DNA from: Planctomycetota bacterium
GTDB taxonomy: Bacteria > Planctomycetota > PLA2
Reading direction: 5' to 3'
NCBI GenBank assembly: GCA_021776735.1
Contig: JAJFFH010000058.1
Span: forward strand, 93,046-157,045
DNA: 64,000 bases
Under the pieces are notes generated by a model. That model searched no databases and was not told the origin of the DNA. It was given only the letters and a program-made list of their open reading frames with translations. Below, in pieces: positions 43,686 through 53,028 of this stretch. The first letter of the stretch is position 1; each line of letters opens with the position of its first letter. A program made the position numbers and the translations under genes.

Positions 43686-46391
43686 TCAGCGCACGACGAT
43701 TTCGAGTCCGGTCGCGCCCGGCTCGACCTCGACCGTGACCGGAGTTCCCACCGGCAGACGCTCCTTGCGGCCGGGGATCGCGACAAGCGGCCCTCCGGTG
43801 GCATGCACGCGAACCTTCCCGCGGGCCCGAACCTTGATCGCGAAGCGGCCGTCGGGGCCGGCCCGAACCGATTCCAGGTGCGGCATCCTTACGAAGAGGT
43901 GGGCCGCGCCCTCTTCGATCGGTGACCATCTGATCATGGCGCCCGGTACCGGTTCGCCGGCTTCGTTGTGCACGACCCCGCGAATCACGGCCGGTGCGTC
44001 GAGCGCAAGCAGGCCGAGCTTCACGACCGATCCCGCCGGCAGGTCCAGTGCGCGCTCGGCAAACTCGCCGCTCGGTCCGGCGACGACAAGCCGTACGACG
44101 CCCGGCGTCACGTCCGGGACGACGAACCGTCCGTCCCGGGCAATACGCACGTAGGCGACGCGCCACGGCCACTCGCCGCCGACCTTGCGCCAGATGCTCA
44201 CACGCGTTCGAGGCCCGATCGAGGCGGCGTCCACGCGTCCGACGATCGTCGCGGTGCGCCGGCACACGACCTCAGCAGGCTCGGTCATTGCTTGTCGATC
44301 GACCGGAGTCGCGGAGACTCCGAACCAGCCCGGCGCCCAAGCGTAGAACCGCACCGGCCTGGTCCACGTCCGGTTGGTCCAGACCCGCGCGATTCCGTCC
44401 GGCCCAGTGCGCGCACCGACGGACGGCGATCTTGTCATGCCCTTGCCGTCCGCATGCGGCACCGCCCACCATGTAACCGTCCCACCGCGAATCGCCCGGC
44501 CGTGTCCATCGACGACGCGGACATCGAGTTGGTCGTGGTATCCGTCGGCCGGGCGCAGCGTGAGCTCGATCGCTTCAGACGGGGGCACGGAATCCTCCAG
44601 CACGGCCTTGAGCGGGAAGGCTTGGGCCATGATCCGAAACGGCTGTCCGCCGGCAAGTGTGACCGAGAACGTTCCGTCGCCCGCGGTCCGGGCGCGCGTG
44701 CATGCGGGCGGTACAAGCACAAAGCGCGACGGTTTGCCCCAGCCCGACATGCGCCGCGCGGCGACCCCGGACGGCGGCTTGGCCGGGCGGGCGCGCCACG
44801 CCTCGACCGATACCCCACCAAGCGGCCGGCCCCTGTCGTCCACGACACGCCCCTTCACGCGCACGGCGGGGACGAGTTCCACGCGATTGCCGTCGTCGCG
44901 GATCAGGTCATAGCGGATCCGGGCGGGCGCATAGCCGTCCGCATAAGCCTCGAGACTCGACACGATGTGGCCGGGCCCCGGCGGCGGGTAGACGCCGACG
45001 GAAAACGTCCCGTCAGCCGCCGTCTCGCCGATGGGCAGACCCGCCCTGCGAGGTCGCCGGGAGAAGAAGAGCCGGGCCCCGGCAACGGGCAGGCCCGTCG
45101 CGCGGTCGAGAACGATCCCGGTAACCGTCCGCGCGCGGCCGAGCTCGATCCGAACGTCGTTCGACACATCGAGAACCTCCTGGAACGCCGGCAGATGGCC
45201 CGGCGCGTGCGCGTGCACCGTGAAGCGACCGTCCCCGCGCTCGGGTCCTGCCCGGGGCGCCTCATCGGGAACCACAAGGGCGAAGCGTCCCTGCGCCTCC
45301 GTCTTCACGGTGTCTTTTTCGGAGTCCCACGGTTTGCCACCAAAGGACAAGGCCCGCAGATGGACCGTCGCGCCAACAACCGGCTCGCCATTCGACGACA
45401 CAACGACGCCGCGCAGCGTCTCGAGTCCCCGCAGCAAGAGCGTGCCGACATCGACGCTTCGGCGCTCGACGGGAAGAGTCGCCGTCACGCGAGCATGCGT
45501 CTTTCCGATCGCTACAAGGCCTGCACCAGCGTCGGCGGGCCACGGCAGCGAAAAACGCCCGTCCGCTTCCGTCGTCGCCCGCGCGCTCCCGATGTGCACG
45601 ACCACGCCGGCAACAGGCGCCTCCGAAACGAGCTCAACGCATCGCCCGGTGACCAGGATCCGGCCCGCCGCCTCCGGTTCGTCGGGGCCGCCAGAGGCCG
45701 CACGCGGTTCTTGGACGACGGGCGGTTGCGCAACGTCCGCCGACGATGTGCGCGGTCCGTCGTCGGAGCGTGCCAGAACCCCGACCAGCAACCACACGAC
45801 CAGCAACGCCGCGACGGCAAGAACGGTGACCTTCTTGGCCGACATCAAAGCACCTCCAGCAACGGCGACCCCGGGAAACGGCAACAGGAGCAGACCGAGC
45901 GCACCGCGATCGGTTCGTTGGCGCAGCCTGTTGAGCGCACGCCGTACACGGGTCCGCGCACCTTCCGCGGTCAAACCAAGCCGGCGTCCGATCTCGGAAT
46001 ACGAACGGTCATAAAAGAACCGGTGAAGGATGACGTCGCGCTCCGGCGCATCCAGAGCCAGAACCGCTTCGACGACCTGTCTTTGCACCTCGAGCCGCGC
46101 AACCGCCCGGGGAACGTCCGTATCCGCGCGTTCACGGACGGCGCAGGCGCGCTCGCGACGACGGCGACGCCGGTCGGCCCGCGTCCGGTCTATCGAGCGG
46201 CGCCGCACGACTTCCGCAAGCCACGCCCGAAGATTCCGCGGCCGAACACGAGCACCCAGAGCTGCCAAGAACGACTCCTGGACGACATCCTCGGCCGCGG
46301 CCCGGTCGCGAAGGAGCGACCGCGCAAGTCGCCGCAAAAACGGCGCATGTTCGACCAACGATCTGGGGTTCACAGTGGGACCACTCACCAT
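43686..46391 (-). CDS. Second ECF sigma factor-receptor fusion
   Basis: The 901-residue protein repeats the architecture of the gene at 35182. Sigma region 2 lies at about residues 15-75 (AAEDVVQESFLAALGA) and region 4 at about 110-165 (LDAPERDVILHRFFYDRSYSEIGRRLGLTAEGARTRVRRALNRLR). A membrane segment follows (VTVLAVAALLVVWLLVGVLA, about 190-210), then about seven carboxypeptidase-regulatory-like domains (GVVVSSNGEPVVGATVHLRA, GVVHNEAGEPVPGAMIRW). It should be a membrane-tethered transcription factor. A dispersed-motif copy (44420-44430) is read in frame as RSPSVGA. Confidence 0.85.
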   Translation of the reverse strand: MVSGPTVNPRSLVEHAPFLRRLARSLLRDRAAAEDVVQESFLAALGARVRPRNLRAWLAEVVRRRSIDRTRADRRRRRRERACAVRERADTDVPRAVARLEVQRQVVEAVLALDAPERDVILHRFFYDRSYSEIGRRLGLTAEGARTRVRRALNRLRQRTDRGALGLLLLPFPGVAVAGGALMSAKKVTVLAVAALLVVWLLVGVLARSDDGPRTSSADVAQPPVVQEPRAASGGPDEPEAAGRILVTGRCVELVSEAPVAGVVVHIGSARATTEADGRFSLPWPADAGAGLVAIGKTHARVTATLPVERRSVDVGTLLLRGLETLRGVVVSSNGEPVVGATVHLRALSFGGKPWDSEKDTVKTEAQGRFALVVPDEAPRAGPERGDGRFTVHAHAPGHLPAFQEVLDVSNDVRIELGRARTVTGIVLDRATGLPVAGARLFFSRRPRRAGLPIGETAADGTFSVGVYPPPGPGHIVSSLEAYADGYAPARIRYDLIRDDGNRVELVPAVRVKGRVVDDRGRPLGGVSVEAWRARPAKPPSGVAARRMSGWGKPSRFVLVPPACTRARTAGDGTFSVTLAGGQPFRIMAQAFPLKAVLEDSVPPSEAIELTLRPADGYHDQLDVRVVDGHGRAIRGGTVTWWAVPHADGKGMTRSPSVGARTGPDGIARVWTNRTWTRPVRFYAWAPGWFGVSATPVDRQAMTEPAEVVCRRTATIVGRVDAASIGPRTRVSIWRKVGGEWPWRVAYVRIARDGRFVVPDVTPGVVRLVVAGPSGEFAERALDLPAGSVVKLGLLALDAPAVIRGVVHNEAGEPVPGAMIRWSPIEEGAAHLFVRMPHLESVRAGPDGRFAIKVRARGKVRVHATGGPLVAIPGRKERLPVGTPVTVEVEPGATGLEIVVR

Positions 46392-46511
46392 AAGGGAGTC
46401 GTCAGGGGGGCGCGGGTGCGGTCAAAGACATCGTCGTCCGTTTGCTGTCCCGGAATCTTCGCGAAGAAAAGCGCGACACACCGCCGGTCTTGCTCATGGA
46501 GAGAGGGGGCG

Positions 46512-49500
46512 CTACTTGCGCGCGGTGATGCGGTTTACGGCACGACGGCGTACGTCCATGCCGGACAGCGCGTGGTCGCAACGGTCCTGTGCGCGCTTCA
46601 GGCACTCGCCCTGCGGCCAGTCGAGGCCCTCGAGAGACCATAGGTGTGTGAATCTACCCTCACCCCCGGAAAGAATCTGGCCGCCGTCGGGATGCACGGC
46701 CACCGAGGACACGTCGCCGCGGTGGCCGGTCAGACGGGCGAGCTCGGCGCGCGTCTCGACATCCCATATGCGCACGGTCAAGTCGGTGCTTCCGGATACG
46801 AGGAGCAGTCCGTCCGGACTGAACGCGACCGCGTTTACCGAGTTCTTGTGTGCGGTAAGCACGGCCTGCTCGGCGAGTGACGCATCCCAAAGCCGAATCG
46901 TTGAGTCCGCCGAGGCCGACGCCACGATCTTGCCGCCGGGTTGATACGCGATCGCGTGGATCGTTCCCGTGTGAAGGTCCTTCACCGCAATCATCTCGCC
47001 CGTCTTGACATCCCACAAGCGCACGGTCCGGTCCTTTCCGCCCGAGATGATCCGTGTGCCATCGGGACTTACCGCAAGCGCCCGGACCTCGTCCTCGTGT
47101 CCCGTGAAGCGGCCCAGCTCCTTGCCGTTCATGTCGCGGCGCACGATCGCCGTGTGCACGCCCTGCACAAGCCAGGTCCCATCCGGTGCAGCCGCCACAC
47201 AACAGGAGACCCCACGCTCCCGTGCGCTCGGCTTCTTGCCCGCCAGCGGAAAGACGGCCAGTCCGCCGAAGCCGACCGCAATCACATCGCCGGTCGCCGT
47301 TATCGCGATCGCGTCGATGGAATCCCTGCGCTCGAACGGCCGGTGCGTCCATCTATCATCGATCGTGTCCGTGTAAAAGAGCGCCACGGTCCCGTTTTCG
47401 TAGGCGGTGATGAACCGTGACCCGTCCCGCGAATAGCCCACGCCCGTAACACGCGTCCGTCCGCGCACGACCGCCGACCGCATCAGGCGCGAGGTATCCC
47501 ACGCCGAGACGGTCCGGTCGCGCGATGCGGACACGACACGCGCGCCGTGGGCGTCGATGTCCACGCCCGTGACCCAGTCGCCATGGCCGCTGAGGCTCGC
47601 GAGGCGTCGCTGCTGGCCCAGGTGCCAATAGCTCACATACTTGTCGGCACCGGCTGTAACCAGCCGCATCGGGGACCTGGAGAACGCGAAGCCGAATATG
47701 CCCGCCTTGACCAGCGTCCCGGGCGCCTTGTGTCCCTTGATGGTCCCGTTGGACTTCCAGGTCCCGAACTCGGTCAGGCGCAACACGGCGTCGTCGCCGG
47801 CCGACACGACGACATGGCCGTCCGGAAGAAAGCCGACCTGACGCACCTGGCCCGCGTGATCGGGCAATCGCCGAATCTCACGCCCGGTCGTCACGTTCCA
47901 GACGCGCACGGTTTTGTCTTCGGACCCCGAAACCAGGGTCGTCGCATCGCGCGGCCGGAACGCAACATCCTGAATGCCATCCTTGTGGCCCTTGAGCTGC
48001 GCGATAAAGCGACCGCTCGACGAGTCCCATGCGGTGATCAGGTTGTGATCGCCACCCGACGCGACCAGACGGCCGTCGTGGCTGAAGGCCACCGCGAAAC
48101 TCCGTCCCTTGAACTCCAGGACGCGTTCGCGCGCACCGGACGAAGTATTGCGGATCTCGACCGCCTCCCGGCCTCCGACCGCGATCCGTTTCCCGTCCGG
48201 CGATAGTGCGACGCAAAGGCCGCCGGGGGTCGTCCAGCGTCGGGTTTCGGCGCCGGTCGCCGCGTCGACGACACGCACGATCCCCCCGCGCCCGCAGGCC
48301 ACGACCGTCGCACCATCGCGGGTGATCCGCACGTCGTGCGCCAGCCCGAGCCCCTCGATGCGCCCCCGCTCCTCGCCGTCAGCATCCCAGAGGCGCAACG
48401 ACGCGAGTGTTCCCGAGGCAACCGTACCGCTCCGTTCGTCAAACGCGAGACCGAGTACCGGTCTCCGGTGGCCATCGAGTCTGCCGCGTTCGGCAAGCGC
48501 TGCGGTATCCCAGACCCGGACGCCGTCCGCGCCGCCACTGTAGAGAGTACCGGCGGCCGCGGCGCCGGTTGCGTAGAGCAAAGCGCGCACAAAACCCCTG
48601 TGCCCCTCGAGCTTGCCGGCACGCGTGAGCTTCTCGGGATCCCACAACAAGATGACGCCGTCCGCCCGGCTCGTCGCGAGTTGTTTTCCGTCGGCACGAA
48701 GGGCAACCGTTCCGGGTCCCTCGATGCCGGTCGTCGCCTCGATCGTCGCCTGAAGGGTATCGGCGTCACGCACCTGCACGGCCCCGTCTCCCCGCAGCGA
48801 GTAGATCCGCCGACCGTCCGGCGAATAGGCCAGTCCCCAAAAGCCGGCGTCGGCGTCCTTGTCGGCACCGTCCTTGATCGAGTTCAAGGGACGGCCGTTC
48901 GGCATCTTCCACAGCCCGATCGCGTCATCGGCAGAGCCGGTCACGAGGCGCGTTCCATCGGGGTGGAACGCCAGCGCAAGCACGCTGTCTCCATGCGCCG
49001 CGATACGCGTCGCGAGCCGTCCGCGATCCACATCCCACACATGGACAAAGCCCTTGCCGCCCGCGACCGCAACCAGGCGCCCGTCCGGGGACAGCGCCAT
49101 GGCGAACAGCGGAGCAGCCCGGTCGTGGAAGGCCAGTCTTCCCGCGCGACCGTACAGCTCACCAAGCCAACGGTGCGAGCGATATGGCTTGCGGGATCTC
49201 AGTCGCAAGCCGCCCATCGAAATCGACGAGGCCTTGAGTTCCTCGCTCAGCGCGTGGAGCTCGACGCCCGACGCGCGGTCCCAGATCCGAAGCCACCCAT
49301 CGACCGAAGCGGTAAGGAGCCGCTTGCCATCCGGGTGGAACCCGATCGCGGCCACGCCGCCCGCGCCGGGCGGAATCGTCCATAGCAGCGGCGGGGTCTT
49401 GGCGATGGCCTTGAGCATCTCGCCGCGCGCGACCGGATCGTCGGCCAGATCGACGGAGGCCGCGCTGTAGAGCAGCTGTCGCACCGCCGAGCCGGTCGAG

Positions 49501-50297
49501 CCCGCGTTGCTTGCGTAGTTGCCGGCAAGACTCACCTCGGCGCGCCGACGCTCCTCCTGCTCCGCCCGGCGCGCCTCCGTCTCAGCGAGGCGAGCCACCC
49601 GCTCCTGCTCCGCAGCCGCGACCGCTCGACGTTCTTGCTTGCGCGCAATCGTTGCCATGACCGCGGCGGTGACGCCAAGTATGAGCAGGATGGCTGCCAC
49701 GGCCCACACCACGCGGATCACGCGACGGTGCTGGCTCAGGTCGTCGCCGACGATCTGGTCCTTGGATACGCCGCGCACGGCAGCAGCCACTTCGGCCGCG
49801 CGCCCGCGGAACGCCGCATCCCCGGACACCCGCTCGCGCCCCCGGAATTCACGCATGTCGGTGTAGAGCGGCTCACCTGAAAACACGCCCTCAAGCCGCC
49901 GGGGCAGCGCATCGGTCCGCTCCCAGTCGAAGTCGCCCGCCTCGTCGTCCCATTCGATGGATCCCTCGGTCAGCACCAACAGGACGCTGTCGGCCGAGCG
50001 ATGCTTCAGCCAATGGCCCAGTTCCTTGACCACCCACTTCGACTGCGCCGAGCGCGGCGACGCGAGGAGCACGTAGTAGCGCGAACGTTGCAGCGACTGT
50101 TCGATCGCGGGCCACAGCCCGGGGCTCGCCGTGAGGCTGGACTGGTCGAGAAAAACGTCGAGCGCGCGCCGGCGGTACCACGGCTTGGCGATCTTTTGCA
50201 TGTTCCGCCGGAGCTCAAGGGCGAGACGTTCGTCCGACGCGTGGTTGTAGGAAACAAACGCGTCGTAGCGAAACACGTCTCGAGCCCCACCGGCCAT
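46512..50297 (-). CDS. TIR-TM-WD40 protein
   Basis: The 1261-residue protein starts with a TIR domain (about residues 8-150: YDAFVSYNHASDERLA and the catalytic-type glutamate in KWVVKELGHW). A membrane segment (VVWAVAAILLILGVTAAVMATIA, about 205) and a charged coiled coil (EQERVARLAETEARRAEQEERRRAE) follow. About 21 WD40 repeats fill residues 310-1240, enough for three seven-bladed propellers. Many repeats keep the classic end (VSGSTDLTVRIWD). TIR domains in bacteria often degrade NAD+ in defence; a defence or signalling role is inferred. TACACT lies six bases before the ATG; the spacing suggests a leaderless transcript. Confidence 0.85.
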   Translation of the reverse strand: MAGGARDVFRYDAFVSYNHASDERLALELRRNMQKIAKPWYRRRALDVFLDQSSLTASPGLWPAIEQSLQRSRYYVLLASPRSAQSKWVVKELGHWLKHRSADSVLLVLTEGSIEWDDEAGDFDWERTDALPRRLEGVFSGEPLYTDMREFRGRERVSGDAAFRGRAAEVAAAVRGVSKDQIVGDDLSQHRRVIRVVWAVAAILLILGVTAAVMATIARKQERRAVAAAEQERVARLAETEARRAEQEERRRAEVSLAGNYASNAGSTGSAVRQLLYSAASVDLADDPVARGEMLKAIAKTPPLLWTIPPGAGGVAAIGFHPDGKRLLTASVDGWLRIWDRASGVELHALSEELKASSISMGGLRLRSRKPYRSHRWLGELYGRAGRLAFHDRAAPLFAMALSPDGRLVAVAGGKGFVHVWDVDRGRLATRIAAHGDSVLALAFHPDGTRLVTGSADDAIGLWKMPNGRPLNSIKDGADKDADAGFWGLAYSPDGRRIYSLRGDGAVQVRDADTLQATIEATTGIEGPGTVALRADGKQLATSRADGVILLWDPEKLTRAGKLEGHRGFVRALLYATGAAAAGTLYSGGADGVRVWDTAALAERGRLDGHRRPVLGLAFDERSGTVASGTLASLRLWDADGEERGRIEGLGLAHDVRITRDGATVVACGRGGIVRVVDAATGAETRRWTTPGGLCVALSPDGKRIAVGGREAVEIRNTSSGARERVLEFKGRSFAVAFSHDGRLVASGGDHNLITAWDSSSGRFIAQLKGHKDGIQDVAFRPRDATTLVSGSEDKTVRVWNVTTGREIRRLPDHAGQVRQVGFLPDGHVVVSAGDDAVLRLTEFGTWKSNGTIKGHKAPGTLVKAGIFGFAFSRSPMRLVTAGADKYVSYWHLGQQRRLASLSGHGDWVTGVDIDAHGARVVSASRDRTVSAWDTSRLMRSAVVRGRTRVTGVGYSRDGSRFITAYENGTVALFYTDTIDDRWTHRPFERRDSIDAIAITATGDVIAVGFGGLAVFPLAGKKPSARERGVSCCVAAAPDGTWLVQGVHTAIVRRDMNGKELGRFTGHEDEVRALAVSPDGTRIISGGKDRTVRLWDVKTGEMIAVKDLHTGTIHAIAYQPGGKIVASASADSTIRLWDASLAEQAVLTAHKNSVNAVAFSPDGLLLVSGSTDLTVRIWDVETRAELARLTGHRGDVSSVAVHPDGGQILSGGEGRFTHLWSLEGLDWPQGECLKRAQDRCDHALSGMDVRRRAVNRITARK

Positions 50298-50378
50298 GCC
50301 GCCAGTGTAGACGAAAAGCATCGCCGTCCGTTCGCTTTCTTGTCCTCGATTCGACCGATTACGGCCCAATTGAACGTG

Positions 50379-50384
50379 TACAAT
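50379..50384 (+). promoter_or_regulatory. Likely -10 element, TACAAT
   Basis: TACAAT ends nine bases before the ATG at 50394. No good -35 or ribosome binding site is visible. Confidence 0.35.
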
Positions 50385-50393
50385 CGCGCCACC

Positions 50394-51728
50394 ATGAACA
50401 TCGCCAGACTGTCCCTGCTTGGCCTGACTTTGGTTCTGATCAGTGCGCCCGGAGCGGCGGACGAGGTCGCTGACGTGCCGCGGTTTGCGGCGCCCAAGAG
50501 GATCAAGGCGGGCGGTGCCTTTTTGGGGGCGGGGCGGCTCTACCCCTCGCCGGTCCTGCATGACGTGAACGGCGACGGGCGCGCCGACATCGTGGTCGGC
50601 GATTTGTTTGGCAAGGTGACCGTCGCGCTTGCGGCGGAGAAGGCGGCACCGGGTGCGGAGAGCGCGCTCAAGGGCGGCGACGGCAAGCCGCTCAAGTTCA
50701 GCAACTGGTGATGCATCGGCATGGGTTCACAGTTTGTGGACTTGAACGCCGACGGCCATATCGACTACCTGACCGCCACGTTCGACGGGTCGCCGCATGT
50801 CGCCTATGGCAGCGCCAAGGGCTTCGGCACTCCCGTGCGGCTCAAGGACGCGCAGGGGCAGCGGCTGCTGATTTCCAGCATCTGGGACTACGACTTGAAG
50901 AAGCATGTCAACCTCGGGCGCGCGATGCCCGACGGCAACGAGCGCCGCGAGCGTTGCATTTCCGCGCTGGCGTTTGACTGGGACGGTGACGGCGACTTCG
51001 ATCTGCTGCTCGGCAGCTACGAGAACGGGCATCTGTACCGACAGATGAACGAGGGCACCAACAAGGCGCCGAAGTTCACAGGCAAAAACATCCCGGTGAT
51101 GGCCGGCGGCAAGCCGTTCGCGCTCGCGGCGAAGATGACCGCGCCGCGGCTCGTCGACTGGGACGGCGATGGCGATCTCGATCTGATCGCGGGCAGCTTC
51201 GGCGATTCCTGGGGCACGAGCACCGGCGGCGGAATCTATCTCTCGCGCAACAACGGCGCGACGGGCAAGCCCGTGTTCGGCGCGCTCGAGACCCTGATTG
51301 CGCCGAGCCCCAAGGGCCAGCAGTCCCCGACGCGACCGGACGCGGGCTTGTATGCCGACGCGGTGGACTACGACGGCGACGGCGACCTCGACCTGATCGT
51401 CGGCGGCTACTCGATATGGATCCCGAAGGCGCGCAAACTCACCGACGACGAGAACGCCATCGTCGCGCGCCTGCGCGAAAAGCAACAAGCCTTGCGGACC
51501 AAGCAACAGGCCGTCATGGCCAAGGTCGACGCCGCAACCCAAGAGGCCGTCGCGGGACTGGATCCCAAGAGCCCGGTACACCGCAAGGTGCGCTCGGAGG
51601 TCTTCGCGATGCACCGCCCCGAAATCATGGCCCTGGCCAAGAAGCAACAGGCGCTCAAAAAGGACCTCGACAAGCTGATCCCGAGCAAGCAACGCGAAGC
51701 CTTCGTCTGGTTGTACGAGCGGCTGTAG
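50394..51728 (+). CDS. Secreted VCBS protein with in-frame UGA (putative selenoprotein)
   Basis: Read through one TGA (codon 106, 50709-50711), the frame encodes 444 residues. There is a signal peptide (LSLLGLTLVLISAPGAADE) and FG-GAP/VCBS repeats with calcium loops before (HDVNGDGRADIVVG) and after (VDLNADGHIDYL, FDWDGDGDFDLLLG, VDWDGDGDLDLIAG, VDYDGDGDLDLIVG) the TGA. A C-terminal coiled coil follows (LREKQQALRTKQQAVMAKVD). Sequence around the TGA is N-W-U-C-I-G-M-G-S-Q. The same U-C-[IV]-G-x-G-x-Q occurs in the VCBS gene at 32610. A 7-bp hairpin with a GUU loop starts 13 bases after the TGA. The alternative, two adjacent genes, is unlikely because the downstream part would lack a signal peptide and ribosome binding site. 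Confidence 0.68.
50725..50741 (+). promoter_or_regulatory. SECIS-like hairpin after the UGA of the VCBS gene
   Basis: Bases 50725-50731 pair with 50735-50741 (seven pairs including one U-G) and leave a GUU loop at 50732-50734, which is positions 24-26 from the UGA. E. coli fdhF has its conserved loop G-U at nearly the same distance. Confidence 0.55.
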
Positions 51729-51894
51729 AGCGAGGGGGCCAAGACCCCGGGGAAGCGTACGGACGGCGATGTTTCCTCGCGGCGCGGTGAAATCGTGGAC
51801 CCCTTGTCGGCGCTCTCGGGGATTCCGTAACCAGTTTTGGAGAAATGACTTACGGCGCTCAAGTGTCTAAGCAGGCCGCCCTAGCCGCTATTTT

Positions 51895-51942
51895 TTGATA
51901 TGTTTTTCAGGAGTGGACGATTATATACGATATGTTATAGAC
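51895..51942 (+). promoter_or_regulatory. AT-rich promoter/operator of the XRE-Fic operon
   Basis: This is the most AT-rich stretch of the window. TGGACG and TATAGA, 16 bases apart, are a plausible -35/-10. TATA-rich half-sites around ACGATATG could bind the XRE regulator. Confidence 0.4.
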
Positions 51943-51958
51943 GAACGGACGCTCCGCC

Positions 51959-52363
51959 ATGAACGCCACCGACCGACTCTTTGCACAACTCGACGACCGT
52001 AGGGCCCGCTTGGACATGCCAAAGACGGACCTCGCGCGGCGCGCCAGGGTTTCGCTGCCGACGATCCGACGGCTCCTCTCCGGTCACGAAAAACGTGCGC
52101 GCACAGACACCGTCGCGGCGATCGCGGTCGCGCTGGGCGTTCAGGTTCGACTCTCCGACCGGTCGCATGTCTACGAGTCCTCCAAGGTGTCAGCATTTCG
52201 GGAGCTGCAAGCCAGGACGAAAGCCCGGCGCTTGACGAGGCTGGTCCAAGGGACCATGGCCCTGGAGGCGGAGGCCGTCAGCGCTGATGTTCTCGACGAA
52301 ATCGAAGAGAAAAATGTCCACGCGCTTCTCGCCGGATCCGGACGGAGACTCTGGGGCGAATAA
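51959..52363 (+). CDS. XRE-family regulator paired with Fic protein
   Basis: The 134-residue protein has an N-terminal helix-turn-helix (KTDLARRARVSLPTIRRLLSG, about residues 22-42) followed by a helical tail. Its stop lies two bases before the GTG of the Fic gene. It is probably the antitoxin or repressor of a Fic toxin operon, in the manner of the mobile mystery protein A/B pairs, though its sequence is not the typical A protein. Confidence 0.78.
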   Translation: MNATDRLFAQLDDRRARLDMPKTDLARRARVSLPTIRRLLSGHEKRARTDTVAAIAVALGVQVRLSDRSHVYESSKVSAFRELQARTKARRLTRLVQGTMALEAEAVSADVLDEIEEKNVHALLAGSGRRLWGE

Positions 52364-52365
52364 GC

Positions 52366-52965
52366 GTGGCCAAGTGGGCGGGGATTTCCGGGGAGACCCC
52401 GATAGACCGTTCGGGCCTCAAGAAAAAGAACTCCGTCACCAACCGTCAAGAACTCGCCGCCGTCGAGGCGCGCAATATCGCCGACGCGTTCCTGAAGTAC
52501 CTGGCGTGTAGGCCTTCGCCCCGATCTGCTCCGTTCGACTATGCGTGGTTCCTGCGGCTCCACGTCGAGATGTTCGGAGATGTCTGGGCATGGGCAGGAG
52601 TCGTACGGAACCATGACTTGAACATTGGCGTGGCGCACTTCCAGATCGTTGGACAACTCGCTGCGCTGGTCGATGACCTTGCAAGCTGGTCTGGATTCGG
52701 ACACTCGCTGGAGCTTCAGGCGGTCTGGCTTCACCACAAAGCGGTATGGATCCACCCGTTCGAGAACGGCAACGGACGATGGGCAAGACTGCTCGCAAAC
52801 ATCTGGCTCAAGCGCCACGGCGAGCGGATCGTTGCGTGGCCGGTGGACTCGATCGACGCCAAGAGCGCGATTCGATCCGAGTACATCGCCGCGCTAAAGG
52901 CGGCCGACGGCGGCAACCACGCCGGACTCCTCGCCCTCCATCGTCGGTTCACCGAGGACGCCTGA
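52366..52965 (+). CDS. Fic-domain protein (mobile mystery protein B type)
   Basis: The 199-residue protein contains the Fic catalytic motif HPFENGNGRWAR (HPFxxGNGRxxR, about residues 129-140). Upstream motifs LHVEMFGDVWAWAG and HHKAVWIHPF are typical of mobile mystery protein B. Fic enzymes transfer AMP or related groups to target proteins. No inhibitory [ST]xxxE[GN] helix is obvious in this chain, so control probably rests with the XRE partner. The GTG start lies two bases after the regulator stop. Such pairs are commonly carried on mobile DNA. Confidence 0.88.
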   Translation: MAKWAGISGETPIDRSGLKKKNSVTNRQELAAVEARNIADAFLKYLACRPSPRSAPFDYAWFLRLHVEMFGDVWAWAGVVRNHDLNIGVAHFQIVGQLAALVDDLASWSGFGHSLELQAVWLHHKAVWIHPFENGNGRWARLLANIWLKRHGERIVAWPVDSIDAKSAIRSEYIAALKAADGGNHAGLLALHRRFTEDA

Positions 52966-53028
52966 ACTCTTCCTGACAATCGGGTAAGGGGCAGCACGGG
53001 ACCGGCGCCGAACCCTAGAATCATGCCC

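Larger units (their letters stand above)
25..51770. repeat. Dispersed ~20-bp motif family, core CGGACGGCGAT
   Basis: Consensus AGCRWACGGACGGCGATGT. Exact cores begin at 25, 183, 232, 3869, 15518, 18984, 24524, 27868, 29623, 32584, 38505, 44420, 50320 and 51760. One-mismatch or partial cores begin at 15496, 18958, 32563 and 46430. Both orientations occur. Four exact copies lie inside genes in frame, four intergenic sites are inverted pairs, and the rest are single intergenic copies. None is found after 51770. Confidence 0.9.

Noticed and set aside
43968..46643. An 891-codon open frame on the plus strand
   Set aside because: It is antisense to the sigma-factor fusion, has no recognisable domain and reflects the high GC content. 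The same applies to 280-2334 and 11061-12242.
50742..51728. A separate VCBS gene starting after the TGA
   Set aside because: It would lack a signal peptide and ribosome binding site, and the repeat pattern is continuous with the upstream half.
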